Shown here: piece after piece, positions 30,615 through 42,520 of the stretch | How positions within the stretch are numbered: position 1 is the first letter of the stretch | Layout of the letters: each line of letters starts with the position of its first letter | DNA from: Isoetes taiwanensis | Taxonomy: Eukaryota; Streptophyta; Lycopodiopsida; Isoetales; Isoetaceae | DNA length: 64,000 nucleotides | Assembly (NCBI GenBank): GCA_021234155.1 | Contig: JAJEKV010000003.1 | Span: 17,160,386-17,224,385, forward strand | Direction of reading: 5' to 3' | Translations under genes and position numbers: made by a program | The notes under the pieces: generated by a model | Database searches by the model: none | Told to the model about the DNA's origin: nothing | The model's input: the letters and a program-made list of their open reading frames with translations, nothing else

Positions 30615-30795
30615 TCTAAGGCTAAGATGAAGAGGCAAGATCAAAGGTGGAGATTAAAAAAGGCAAAAATTAAAGGTTGAGATAAAGAGGCAAGATCAAG
30701 GGTGGAGATGAAGGGGTCGAAATTAAAGGTTGAGATGAAGAGGCAAGATCAAAGGTGGAGATTAAGAGGCAAAAATGAAAGGTTAAGATGAAAAG
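30615..30795. repeat. Purine-rich tandem repeats in LTR C
   Basis: Degenerate copies of GAGGCAAGATCAAAGGTGGA followed by GAT(T/G)AA... alternate with AAATTAAAGGTTGAGAT. The same array is present at 54,450-54,630. Confidence 0.8.
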
Positions 30796-31102
30796 TAATA
30801 ATTATAAGATGCTTGAGGAGCACGAGCTCCCTCTCTTTCCCTGCTCCACGAATCTTGCAGGAGGGTGGCAGCCTCTTGCTTGGTTCAAGATCAGAGGCCC
30901 TCCATGTTTCAGAGGCATGGAGGGCTCATTCATTTGTATTTCTTTTCCTTTTATTATATGAAGAAATTTGGGCCCAGATTTGTTCTTCATTTCTTGTTTC
31001 TGTCCAATCCATTCTGTTTTACATTGTAGCAGCCACTGAAATGATCCTGATTTCTGCCTTTGAGGTCGAATGATGGGGGTGTGGGAAAACCCGCCATCAT
31101 TA

Positions 31103-31121
31103 TGGAGGTCCTACCGAGATC
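31103..31121 (+). promoter_or_regulatory. Primer-binding site of element C, tRNA-Gln type
   Basis: TGGAGGTCCTACCGAGATC three bases after the CA end of the LTR. Confidence 0.65.
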
Positions 31122-31775
31122 TGATGTTTCCCCAGATCATTTTGGTGCTGCAAATTTATTTGGAGCAGTCATTGTTTACAGATTTATTTGGAGCAGTTTT
31201 TGTTTCATTTCGGGTTGCTTACAGATGCTTGAAGATGCTGCTTGTTCACTGCTTGTTGCTTGAAGATGCTGCAGAAAGAAATACTTCTTAAATATTTCGG
31301 GAGAGCCAGCAAAAGCCAGCCCTCCATAATCTATGCAGGTGGACAAAAGGGAAGAAGCACACTTGAAAATTCTTTTGCTGCAAGCTTTCTATACCTGTTT
31401 AGCTGTTGCCCTTTTCGACTGTTATTTTTTCATCTCTCTGCCTTGTCTTCTTTGCCCTGCACACAACAAAAGGTTGCCCTTGCATTCTGCCTATAAAGAA
31501 ACCCATAGACAAGAGTTCTGCAAAAGATTTTTCATGCAAGAAAAGAAGGGCATTCGCTGCATTCTTTGTCATTATTGCTTTGTTCCTATTTCTGAAAGAA
31601 AGAAGAGAAGAGCGAACAATATGTGTGCCATCTCTGTGCCCCAGCGCCTCCTGCAAGAAGAAGAGAAGCAATCAGAAGGAAAAGGGAAAAGAAGAACCAC
31701 CAAAGCTGTGCTCTGCCATCGCCATCTTCTGCTGCTTGTTTGTCGCCATAGCCACCTGCAAGCAAGAAAACAATC
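31122..31775 (+). mobile_element. Element C leader
   Basis: Untranslated sequence shared with the first 0.7 kb of both C LTRs. The ORFs in it appear in all three copies but carry no known domain. It ends at AAAACAATC, where an inverted copy of the leader start begins. Confidence 0.55.
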
Positions 31776-31838
31776 TGTATAAATTTGCAGCACCATAATG
31801 ATCTGGGGAAACATCAGATCTCGGTAGAACCTCCAAAA
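31776..31838 (-). mobile_element. Inverted copy of primer site and leader start
   Basis: The minus strand reads, after LTR A: TTTTGGAGGTTCTACCGAGA, then TCTGATGTTTCCCCAGATCA and GGTGCTGCAAATTTATA. So a C-type leader follows an A-type LTR on this strand, and 31,103-31,838 is bounded by inverted repeats of about 60 bp. Confidence 0.65.
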
Positions 31839-33744
31839 TGTTGACCCTAAACCTGGCTTAAAGGTCAACCACAAGGAGCCAACTTGAGTTTTCACTCAAA
31901 TTGGGGTTAGAACCTCCAGATCACTTAAGGTGATCAGTCTATGCAAGATAATTTCAAAGACAAGTTCCAAAACTTGAAGTTTTATACCTTTCCCATTTCC
32001 AGAAATTGACACCTTTGCCAAAACAGTTGTGGTATTGATATGCAGATCGATTTTTTGAGTCAATCACTGTAGAGTTGGTCAAAAAAGTTATAGGTAACCA
32101 AAAGTAAAGCCTCTGACCAAGTCAGAAACTTAGTTTGCGAGTTATTCGAGCTCAAAGTGCAGTCAAAATTTGGTCAATAGAAGTCAAATCTGAAAACAGT
32201 GATCAGAGATTGGGATTTTGGAGTTGCCAAACGAGTTTTTGAGAATTTCAAAAGAAAATATGCTGTAATGATAATGAGGAATATAGGCAAGTGGTCAGAT
32301 TTCCATTTGGATAGGCAAAAGTATTTTTTGTGGCTGGATTTGGCAAAATACAGTCAAGAACAGTCAAAACAGAATGCAAAAATTTCTAACTCGAGTTGTG
32401 AGTGGAATTTTTTGGGTTTTTCAAAACATATGGGCTCCAGATGTCTCAAGGATTGATGGCAAGTGGGCCAAACGCAATCAAAAGTACATGGGAATTTTCT
32501 GTAGAGTTTTGAACAGAAATTGTAAAGAATCATAACAGAGATAATTTTCTTCAAGTAGGCATCAAATTTCATTGATATGGAGGTAAATCAATCATAATAA
32601 TGTTGGATAATAATACTTCAGTACTTCAAAATCAACTTCAGGTCAATAAATAATTTCAATAGGTAATTTCCAACCAAATCTCTTGGGACTTGATCGGGGA
32701 GTACTCAGAGTCTTCCAAAATCCTTCTAGTCATGCTCAGCAATGATCACAGTAAGATTGGTACGCTTCTGGGCCTTAAGAAAATTCTTTTGTCGAATCCC
32801 CTGTATATATTTTAGTTTTCAAATGTTTGCTTAATCTTAGCCTTGATTGATGGGTTTATTCGGTTCTTAAAGAGCGGGAAGGTGAAAATAGGTAAGTTCC
32901 GAGGGGCTTGGATCCAAATCCGGCATGATTCGAGGTGGAGGCAGAAATTTAGGGTTCTTGGCAGTATTTTTCCTGAAAATAGCGCGATACGATTTCGTAT
33001 TTTCGCCCGTATATCCCTGGAATATGATGTATTCTTCAATTTTTGCAAAGCTAGGCTAAGGTTTTAAAGAGTCACTCATAAAAATTTGAAGGGGTGAATT
33101 ATTTTAGCAATAGTAACCCTAATTTTTTGGGAATATGCCAAGCTCTTGGGCATAATGATCAGGAATATTCCACAAGGTGTACAAGTGGCATGGCATAATG
33201 ATGAAGAATTGCAAAAGGATTTTGGCTAGGGAAATTTGCAAAAAACAAATGGCATAAGAAGTGAGAAGATATAGAGGCAATGGGGGAGAATAATTCATGG
33301 GGAAATGTGGATGTAGTAGAGAAAGAGGAAATTGAGCAAAGCATAATAAGGTATGCAAAGGTAAACAAAAAAAGGGGGTATGGGTGTGGGAAAAATGGCT
33401 AGAAAATCTCAAGGAATAGAAATAGAATATGAATAATAATTGGATGAGGATGGCTAAGGGGTAAAATCAAACACCATGGGGTCTTCCAAACTTTTGACTT
33501 CCAATCTTCAAAAAATGTCTTCCAAACTTCATAACCCAGAATCTTCTAGAGCATATTCTTGACTAAGCATTTTTTACCTCAAATAAAGTACCTCATGTGA
33601 ATTTGAATTTTGAGCACTTGTTGACCTGAAGAATGAACATCTTTCGACCTCCACATCAATGTTGAATACCAAGAATCTTCCAAACTTTGACCTAGTCTTT
33701 TAAGATAAATTGACCTAGTTTAAATGCATAGACCACAATTAGCA
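31839..33744 (-). repeat. 3' LTR of A-minus
   Basis: 1,906 bp, minus strand TGCTAATTGTGG ... GGGTCAACA. It is nearly identical to the LTRs at 42,521-44,426 and 50,719-52,633. Confidence 0.85.
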
Positions 33745-34620
33745 TGTTGCCCTTTGGGGGCAACATCTCGCCAAAACAAGAAAAAGGCTGGTCCCCTCAG
33801 CCATGTGATGTCAAAAAATGAATAACTAGAGGGGTCTTCAACTTTGTGCCAAGGTATCCAAGTGGAGATATGAGAGTGTGAAGTGCAAGTGTGGATGAAG
33901 TGAGCATGAATGTGGTGATAGAATAATATGGATAGAAAAGGGTAGAAGTGAGTGTGAATATGACAAAAGGGTGGTGGAATGATTGTGAATGGAATGAGGT
34001 GAGTGAAAAGAAAGTGAGTGTGGATATGGTGAAGTGGTGATGAACTGGAGATGAAGTGAGTGTGCAAGTGCTTGAGGCCTCGCCAAAACAAGAAAATGTA
34101 TGCTCCTTTCTTGATCTTCAAAAGTTGCAGCTCTGCTATGGTGGTAAAGATGAATTGCAGAGTGCTTGGGAATGAAAACAAGAATGAGAGGTTTTAAATG
34201 GTAGGTAGGACTAAATGTGACAGATGAGAAAGATGGAACAAGAGTGCACCTGTCATGGAAACACACAAACCAATTAGTCTCAATTACTTGCAACTCTGCT
34301 AGGATGGTGAAGGTGACTTTGCAGAGTGCTGGTAGAGGTATGAAAAAGGAATAGGAGGCTGAATGGATGGTAGGAATATTTAAAACAGATGAGAAAATGG
34401 AAGAAGGGTGCTCCTGCATATGACACTTGGTAATTAGTAGTATCAGTCCTGTTCTTGAAATCATATATACTTTGTCTGGTCAGGTCATCCTAAAAAAACA
34501 TGAAACCAATCATATTAGAGTAATGTGCTCAAAATCAAACTGATCTAGCCTGCTGGAATAAAGATGCTCAAAAGTCAAACTGATCTAACTACTTTAAATC
34601 TGCTATAAACTTCTAAGCTT
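33745..34620 (-). mobile_element. 3' untranslated region of A-minus
   Basis: Non-coding, matching 49,840-50,718 in reverse. It contains two diverged copies of a TTGCA(A/G)CTCTGCTA-(20-25)-TGCAGAGTGCT unit (near 34,125 and 34,300) that can fold. Confidence 0.65.
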
Positions 34621-37600
34621 TTAATGTAAAAAGAGGGACAAACAAGTATGCTGGTCCCAATACCTTTTCAGGTGCAGGATGTTGATAGGATTTGACAGTG
34701 GCATCCCTGAAGCAACTTCTTGTAACCAATAAGAATTTGTATCTGCAGGATCCAGCACTACAAAGGGTCCTTCCCAAATGTTATCAAATTTGCCAACTGA
34801 GTCCTCCTTTGACTTGTTCCATTTGAGAACAAGCTCTCCTTTTTTAAAGGTGCCTTGTATTTTGTGGGCAGCCTTGAATGCAGCCAGATCTTTAGCCTTT
34901 TTCAAAGAAGTTTGTGTTCCCGACCTCCATTCTCATTCATCCAAATGTAACAGGCATCCAGGTCTCTCCCCGAAGGCATGTTCAAAAGGTAAGCACAATT
35001 TATGAGCTAATCTTAAGGAAGGTAGCTCAAGTTCTACTGGTAGAACTGCTTCTATGCCATAAACCAAATTGAAAGGTGTATGATTTGTAGCTGTTTTGAT
35101 AGTGACTCTATAAGCCCAAAGTTATGCCAATCCCTTTTGTTGACCTCAAACGCCTTACGCAAAATGTTTTTCAACACTTTGTTAGTAGCCTCAGCTTGTC
35201 CATTACCCTGAGGATAGTATGAGGAGCTCTTGGTATGTTTGACCTTCAAAATACTCAACAAATTAGTAATGACTTCATTAACAAAGGGGGTACCTCTATC
35301 AGAATGTATCTGGAAAGGAATACCAAATCTAGAGCAAACAAATTCATGTAAGAATCTTGCGAAAGGGTGAGGGCATTGGCTTGCCTCAAGGGCATGGCCT
35401 CTGCCCATTTAGTAAAATAGTCTGTAGCCACAATAATATGCTGATGTTGATCTGTAGAAGAAGGATTAATAGGACCAATATAATCTAACCCCCAAATTTG
35501 AAAAGGTCCTGGGGATATGATAGGATTCAGGGCAGCTGGTAATAAAATCCTTTTGCTAAAAATCTGACACTTATGGCAAGTCTTTATGATCTCATAGCAA
35601 TCTTTAAAAACAAAGAGGGCCAATAATACCTGCACCTAAGGATCTTTTTGGCAGTGGTATCCCCAAAGAAAATGTCCCCACAGATACCCTTATGCATCTC
35701 CCTAATAATTAAAGCAGATTCATCTTCACTTACACATCTCAACAAAATCCCATCTCTATTAATTTTGCACAGAACATTATCTATCAGCTTGAATTGTCTG
35801 CACTTGTCCTTGAGTCTCCTTCTTTGATTTGAAGTGAGATTTGAGGAGATGATCCCATGTTGTAAAAAATCTCTAATGGGTTGTTGCCATCCTCCTTTGA
35901 CTTGATCTTCCTGAGTTTCCTCTAAATGTGCTACTGCAAGTGAGGTGTCAGTAGTATTCAATTCATCTTCATGATCAAAAAATATATATGGCAAGTAGAG
36001 GCTAGGATTTCGTGTCAAGTGCAACTCTTTTACAGAGATATCATAACTTTGCAACTTACAAGCCCACCTCTGAATTTTTGGTTTATTAGTTGCTTTACCA
36101 AATAGCAATCCCATTGGATTTTGCTTCATATGAACTTGAACTTGGCTTTTCAGAAGTAAGTGCCCTTGCCTGTTGATGAGGAACATGAGAGCAGCAGCAC
36201 TTTTTTCTATTCTGGTATATCTTTCTTCAAGGGCAGACCATTGTTTGCTTGCAAAAACTATGGTGTGCTTATCCCCGCAAAATGGCTAAACCTATAGCCT
36301 TTTTAGTAACAATGATATAAACCTCAAATGGCGTGGCTCAAATCTGGTTTTTTTTAAAGAGTAGCTTCACATATGGATAAAATAAGAAAGTCAAAAGCTT
36401 CTTGGCATTCGGAGTCCATGTGATAGGTATGTGCTTGCTTTCAGATTTAGAAAACTTCCCTATCCCCGTCAACCTAGAGATGGGACTTAAGATATGAGCA
36501 AAATTTGGAATATACATCCTAAGGAAACTTGTCATACCAATAAAACTCTTAACCCCTTTCAAATTCTTGGGAGGTACTAATTTTTGAGAGCTTCAATTTT
36601 ATCTTGAGCAACTTGAATACCTTGGCTGGATACTTCATGTCCCAAGAGTTGTCCTTTGGATGCAAAAAAGATGCATTTTTGGATTTAGATTGATCACTGA
36701 AGTCCCAAGATAAAGAGCGATTTTTTTGCAAGCAATTCCACATGGTTATTAGAATGAGAACCCAAGCAAAGGTCATCTAGATACACTCTAAATTCTTCAG
36801 CAGCCATGGTTTTGAAAATGACATCCATTGCTCTTTGGAAAGTAGCTGGGGCATTCATTAGGTCAAATGGCATTCTTTTCATAGCATAAGTACCCGGGGG
36901 GAGTGATAAATGAAGTCTTTGGCTGGTCTTCCTCTTTGATGCTAATCTGGTTGAACCACTCAAAAACCATCCAAAATGAGTACATGTCTTTCCCTGCAAC
37001 AGCATATAGAATTTCTTCCAAAAAGGGCAAAGGATAACAATCTTTTATGGTGGCTTTGTTCAAATCTCGATAATCTATGCAAATTCTCAAAGTTCCATTC
37101 TTTTTTTCCACTGGAACAATGCAGGATACCCATTCGTGGTTAATGATTTCTACAATGACACCGCATCCAACATCTTATGCAATTCATCTTTGATTAGATC
37201 TAAAAGTGAAGCATTTATTCTTCTTAACTTCGGAAGACAGGGCTTACACCCTTCCTTAATTTTAATTTCAAATTGACATACCTCCTTTTGATACCAATAA
37301 GCTCGAGAATAATCCCGTGCAAACACATCACTTCTCTCTTCAAAGAATTTATTGATCTCTTCCTTGTTTTGTGTGTCAAAAAGATCTCCCACAAACAGAG
37401 TTCTTTGCTGGCCATGCTTGTTGATTATAACTTCATTGATTGCTTTTTCCTGGGATGCATTTATAATTAGTATGGGACAAAGCTCCTTAGCCTCATCCTC
37501 ATCGAGATCTTCCTCCTCCGTATAGCTCCCTCGGATAAATAAGTCATCAATGTGTCTCTCACACAAAGCATCGCCTTCCCAATTACGCTCCTTTGGGATA

Positions 37601-38559
37601 TGAGTAATTTTCCAAGAAGTAAAATGAGCAAGCATTCCCATTACCTGGTTTCTCTGGAGCTCCATATCAGCATTCTTAGCTTGGTATTCACCATTCCTGT
37701 CTGCAGACTAACTGAGAATCCCCATAGATATGTATAATTGAAATATCCATAGCTTTAGCTTCCTGGAGACCTGCAATCAAAGCCTTGTATTCTGCTACAT
37801 TAGAAGTTATTTGGGGAAAAATCCTTCCTACCTTAGCCAAAAGTTTATTGGCAGTATCTTTTAATATAGCTGCAGATGAAGCTACATTCAATTTCTTTGA
37901 TATTCCTCCATCAAACCATAAACAACCCCTTCTGCCATCTTCAGAAGGTAGTGCACACTCTCTAATTAAAGGAATCAAATCAATTTTCTTTGTGCTAGGG
38001 GTTGCCAAACTATAAGATCCTAGGGGTTCTTCTATAAGCATTTCTTTGATAAAATGTACCTCCTCATTAAAGCCATAAGAACCATCCTGGTTGTAGATTG
38101 TGGCCACTTGAGTGCCATTTGAAATGGTGCATCTCCCTTCAGACCAGATTGGCCTAGCATCAACTGTAGCCATCCACCTTCTTCCCAGCAAGAGATCATA
38201 TATGTCTGCATCTTCTCCTAAATCTTCAAAAGCAACAACAACAAAATTGGCAGCTACAACAATGCCTTCGGTGTTAACAGGAACCTTGGTCACAATTCCA
38301 ACTGGTGGTATCTTAGCATTAGAAAAAGATTTTAACAAAACAGATGACCTTTTATCTATCTCGAGCCCACATTTTTTCATAACATGATAAGGCATGATAT
38401 TTAAAGGTGAGCCTCCATCCAACAATACATTGGAAAAATAATAACCTCCTAGGTAGCTGAGCACATAAATGCACCTGGATCCTCCTCATTTTGGGCCAGA
38501 ATAAGATTAGTGGCATTTGCAATACCTACACAAGCCACTGCCTCACTAAAAGTAGTTTG
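34621..38559 (-). pseudogene. A-minus protease, RNase H, RT and integrase, multiply frameshifted
   Basis: The order on the minus strand is protease (LLDGGSPLNIMPYHVMKKCG), upstream RNase H (LWFDGGISKKLNVASS, AEYKALIAGLQ, IYGDSQLVC), RT (FRVYLDDLCLGSHSNNH), post-RT RNase H-like region, integrase (QIWGLDYIGPINPS, IHSDRGTPFVNEV, YYPQGNGQAEATNKV) and a C-terminal GPFVVLDP tail. Roughly nine frame breaks occur, against three in the A-plus counterpart, so this copy is more decayed. The 5' side is cut off at 38,559 by the 2.5-kb insertion. Confidence 0.85.
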
Positions 38560-41050
38560 TTGTAATATGTAGCAAAATAACAGGGGGTTTCTTTTGTATT
38601 TTTATACTTTTTTCCTTAAGGTTTTTATATGATTTGATGACGGTATTCCATGAGACATACTAATTGGTACATCTAGAGTGCACATACACTGGCGTTGATT
38701 TTGGTGCCAATTTCCAATGGTTCACCTATGAATTTCGAAAGCTGAAGCATGCAGGGCTCGACCTAATCCATTTTAGGGTTCTATGTTTTCGTGCAAAATT
38801 TCTTTACTAAAGCAAGACCCAAGAAGGCCAAGGAACTTTGCATACAGGTCGTTTTTCTTTGATTTGTGTAGCCGAATGCAGAGCCGAAGAAGCATAGCAG
38901 AGCAGAGCCGAAGAAGCAGAGCCAAAAGATGGGCTCTTGGCTTTCTACGGGATGTACTGGGATCTGTTTAAATATCCTCTGGTAACTCTTATGTTTCTCG
39001 TTGCATGTCTTCCTGTGCCATTACATTCGTCCTTAGACTTTGGGTATTCTCGAATTTGGGGTATTGAACAAACAGGTTTCGGCCCTTTGAAAATAAGGAT
39101 TTCAAAGATATTCCTACGCTGGGTGGATCCAAATGAAACGGAAAAGAGTTTTGATGTACATTGGTGTTGAAAGCACTGTTCTTCCTTTGATCAAGTGCCC
39201 GTAGAAGACCACGCTTCTGGACACAAAGATTCTTCAGGTGAGAAACAGCATTAACCAGAAGCTTTAGGTCTACAATGTATGAAGATTTTGAACGCTTCTT
39301 CATAAAGGTTTATTTTATGCCCTTCATAACACGACCATGGTTTTGCAGTTGGTGACGAAGATGATATGTTGGAAGATGGTCATAATGTAAAAGCTCAAGA
39401 AAAACCAAAGATGAATAATTGTGGGGTTGCATCTATGCAAGGCATGCTTGGGAGCAGCATGCTGGGTGAGAATAATCTGGCAGATTTTGCACTATGGTTG
39501 CTGGACAATGCCGCTTAAGATGGCTCTAAAAAATTTTGGATGTAGGGGAAACACGATGCTCGGCTTTGTCGCCACGCTTGCGCATGAAGTTTGCGAGAAG
39601 TCCTGGTTGCAGCCAAAACCACAAAGTGCAACGCTTTACCAAATCCAGAGGCGTTTATTAAGCCAAAAAAGTGTTGTTGCACAAAGAGGGCATCTCATTG
39701 TCTCTAAAATTTTCTAGGATGGATGATATATCGTTTGGCTATGCAGCTCCAAGACGGCTTGAAGATGTTGCTGAATGCATGGTGATTGCCGCATTTTTCA
39801 AAAAAAAGTCAAGATAAGCGCAGCAGAAGGTTCGGCATATGCAGAGTTTGGACAAACTAAGCTCATAGTTTCTGTCTTTGGCCCACGAGAAAGTAAGAAA
39901 GCCCAAGCATTCAGCAATACAGGTAGGCTCAAGTAGGCTCAATTGCCATGTAAAATTTACTACCTTTGTAACTGCTGTTAGGGGGGAGCCCAATCAGTCA
40001 TTAGACTCCGCAGAATATTCATGTGCACTGTATAAATCTCTGGCAGGGGCTATCGATTTCCATTCATTTCCTAAGACAACAGCAGATGTTTTTGCATTGA
40101 TTCTACAATCTGGTAAAGGGGATTTGAGTGTTGTTATAAATTGCGCAACACTTGCGCTTGAAGATGCTGGAATTGCCATGCATGACCTTGTGTCAGCTAT
40201 ATCTGCAGTTTTATTAGGGATACGATCCTTTTTGACCCTATTGATGATGAGCAGAGATCTGAAGATGGAAGCTTGTTAGTTGCACACATGACTTCAAGAA
40301 ACGAAATTACTCATCTTACTATGACCGGCGAATGGTCTTCTGAAAGGATTTCGGAAGGTTTGGAGTTGTGTGTTGAAGCATGTGTAAGCCTTGGAAAGGC
40401 TATGAGGTCGTGCCTCAAGAATGCTGCAATGGGTATGCAATAATCATCGTTTGTTTTGCAAAGTTCCTGCTTTCTTATATTGAATTCAGATCTTGAAAAC
40501 TTTTTTCTCTTATCCTGATGCATGTGTTCCGTGAAAAGACTGCTGATATTGCTACATATTGGCATGTTGAATGTAAAATGTCTGTTAGTCCAAGGCTAGT
40601 TTCTATCCATATATAAGGTTCAGCTAGTCATTCATTGCTGACATGTGCAGCATGGGAATCCATTTCAATTAGCTTGTGGAATAAATGTTATTTATCACAT
40701 GCTGCTAATTCCCCTACACCATCCTTAAGGCCCCGAAGGGGCCAAAATATTTTTTAGTCAACACAAACCATTAACACACAACTAACATTATTAACACAAA
40801 CCATTGCATTTGACACATTTAAATTAAAATCCCCCTTAAACCCCCTTTGGTTTGGGTGCATATTCACACGGGGGGTTACTTCGGGCAACGAGAGCTGTCG
40901 GATGGGCATATTTGCCCTTTATTCCAAGATCTGGACCGTACATAGCGATCCTTGTTTGTGGGGTATGCATGTACAAGTTTTTGTGTACTGTATATTAAAT
41001 TTTGTAAAATACTATAAGGTTTGAGAGAATGTACTTAATGGTTTTAAACT
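38560..41050. other. 2.49-kb insertion inside A-minus, carrying host gene sequence
   Basis: Comparison with A-plus places the joins at GTTGTAAT|ATGTAGC and TTTTA|AACTTTTTCC. No target duplication or terminal repeat is evident. It carries the MTR3/RRP41L fragment, an unrecognised coding-like piece near 39,352-39,500 (GVASMQGMLGSSMLGENNLA), and flanks of unknown origin. It could be gap-repair filler or a gene-capturing element with unclear ends. Confidence 0.7.
39720..40443 (+). pseudogene. Exosome subunit MTR3/RRP41L fragment (RNase PH fold)
   Basis: Plus-strand pieces match the plant exosome ring protein MTR3 (RRP41-like): GSAYAEFGQTKLIVSVFGPR-ESKKAQAFSNTGRL; then CHVKFTTFVTAVRGEPNQSL, FPKTTADVFALILQSGKGDL and NCATLALEDAGIAMHDLVSA; then FDPIDDEQRSEDGSLLVAHM, TGEWSSERISEGLELCVEAC and a stop. 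These RNase PH-type proteins form the exosome ring for RNA decay. Frames break at an A-run (39,808), at a perfect 10-bp duplication (GTAGGCTCAA twice, about 39,921-39,940) and in a T-run near 40,230. The usual N-terminal part is absent. No introns are apparent in the matched part, so it may be a retrocopy. Confidence 0.75.
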
Positions 41051-42476
41051 TTTTCCTATAACCAGGTGCAATCTTTAACAATGTAAATAGGTCCACACTT
41101 ACTTTGGAATTTTTTAGTAAAACATCCAACTCATCAAAGTCATGATCCTTCTTACCATATTTTTGTTGGGGAGGTGGAGCTATTTCTTGAGGGGGGGTTT
41201 CCATAACAGGTGGTAGTGGCAGTGCTGATCTTCTAGAATGCTCTGGAACAAACTTGGTAGGCTCAGCAAATCTGTGGGAATCTCCCATACTTCTGGTTTG
41301 TACCACCATCACTTCTTCAGTCTTTGGCATTTCTGTAGCTTGCACAAACCTTATAGAGCTAGTAGGCTCTGCAAATCTTACATGAGGAGTTGCCTCAGAT
41401 TTCTTCTCTCTCTCTTGCTTGGCAAAATATTCTTTAACAGTGCGGTCAGTATGGCCAATTTCATTGCAAAAAGCACAGACTGGACATTCTCTACCAAAGT
41501 GACCTTTCTTTTTACATTTAGGACATATTTGCCAATAACAAATGTCAGTTGGATGTGAAGTTCTATTGCAATGAATACATTCAGGGTAAGTTCTACCTGC
41601 CCTGCTTGCCTTGAGCTCCACAAGTTGTTTGGTCACTTCTGCTAAAGCTTCAGTCACCTTTGTCAGGTCTGCTTTGAATTCTAAAATCTGAGAATCAGCT
41701 TCTTCTTTTTTCTTTTCTTTATGCACAGCATAAATAGGAACAGAATGGTGAGATTCATAAGGACCATCAGTGGCATCAGGGTAAAAAGGATCATGATGAA
41801 AGCTATGGTGTTTTTCTGGTAGGATAGAAAACATCTTGGTCAACTCAGTAGTCTTGGCAAAAACTTTGTAGATGGAATCAAAACCTTCTGCAGCTTGAAT
41901 CTTGATAAGCTTCCTGTGAATTTCTGGTCTAGAAGATAAGCCTTTAATAAAGGAAGACACCAAAAAGGGTGTGGAAATAGTGACTTGAACTTTCTGGCAT
42001 CTATTCATGAAGGTACTGAATCTTTCCTTTGTCTTGGCTCACGCTCTCCTCGCATAAATGGAGAAATTTTGCAACTCATTAACAAGGTCTTTAGGAGCAG
42101 CACGTTTTCCAAACCTGTCCAAAAACTTGGTGACAAGGTCATCCCAAGAAGTGGTTCCCATAAGCTTCTCATAAGTCAACCAAGCACCAGCTTCACTTTC
42201 CTCTTTAAAACACTTTTCGAATTGTGATAGCTTGCATCCTTTTTTGAAGCCAAAATCCCTGTAATAATCTTCAAAGACTCTTAGAAAAGTATTAGCACTC
42301 ATGCTGGAATCAAAAGTAGGCAATGGAGTAGGCATATTCAACTCAAACTGATAAGGCAGGATTTGAAGTAATCCACTTGCAAAATTAGGGGGAAGAGATC
42401 TATCTCTGAAAGCCTCTGAAGTCTCCTGATCTTCCATTGGTTCTTGCTCTGCTGGAAACTTTTGTTCTGGAGCCAT
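41051..42476 (-). pseudogene. A-minus gag
   Basis: The ATG at 42,476 (MAPEQKFPAEQEPM) opens the capsid part (SMSANTFLRVFEDYYRDFGF, WLTYEKLMGTTSWDDLV). A one-base loss near 42,045 shifts the frame, which continues MNRCQKVQVTIS to knuckles CIHCNRTSHPTDIC and CPKCKKKGHFGREC. The third knuckle (CAFCNEIGHT...) has lost two codons including its last Cys. This copy shows that gag and protease share one frame: it stays open from the knuckles to KNSKVSVDLFTLLKIAPGYR. Confidence 0.85.
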
Positions 42477-42520
42477 GAGTTCGAAAATCCAGGTAGAAAC
42501 CTCCAACACCCCCGGAAACA
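42477..42520 (-). mobile_element. Damaged primer site and 5' edge of A-minus
   Basis: The minus strand reads GGGGGTGTTGGAGGTTTCTA, where A-plus has TTTTGGAGGTTCTACCGAGA. About 11 bases of the primer site are deleted and no 5' LTR in this orientation follows. Confidence 0.6.

Larger units (their letters stand above)
28775..31099 (+). repeat. 5' LTR of element C
   Basis: 2,325 bp, TG...CA. The first and last 29 bases are exact reverse complements (starting TGATGGCGGGTTTTCCCACA). Right after the first 29 bases comes a copy of the primer site (28,807) and about 670 bases identical in type to the leader that follows the LTR at 31,100. A purine-rich tandem array and a 12-bp-arm hairpin lie in its second half. 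Confidence 0.75.

Noticed and set aside
39720-40443. A working MTR3 gene
   Set aside because: The N-terminal part is missing and three frame breaks interrupt the conserved region.
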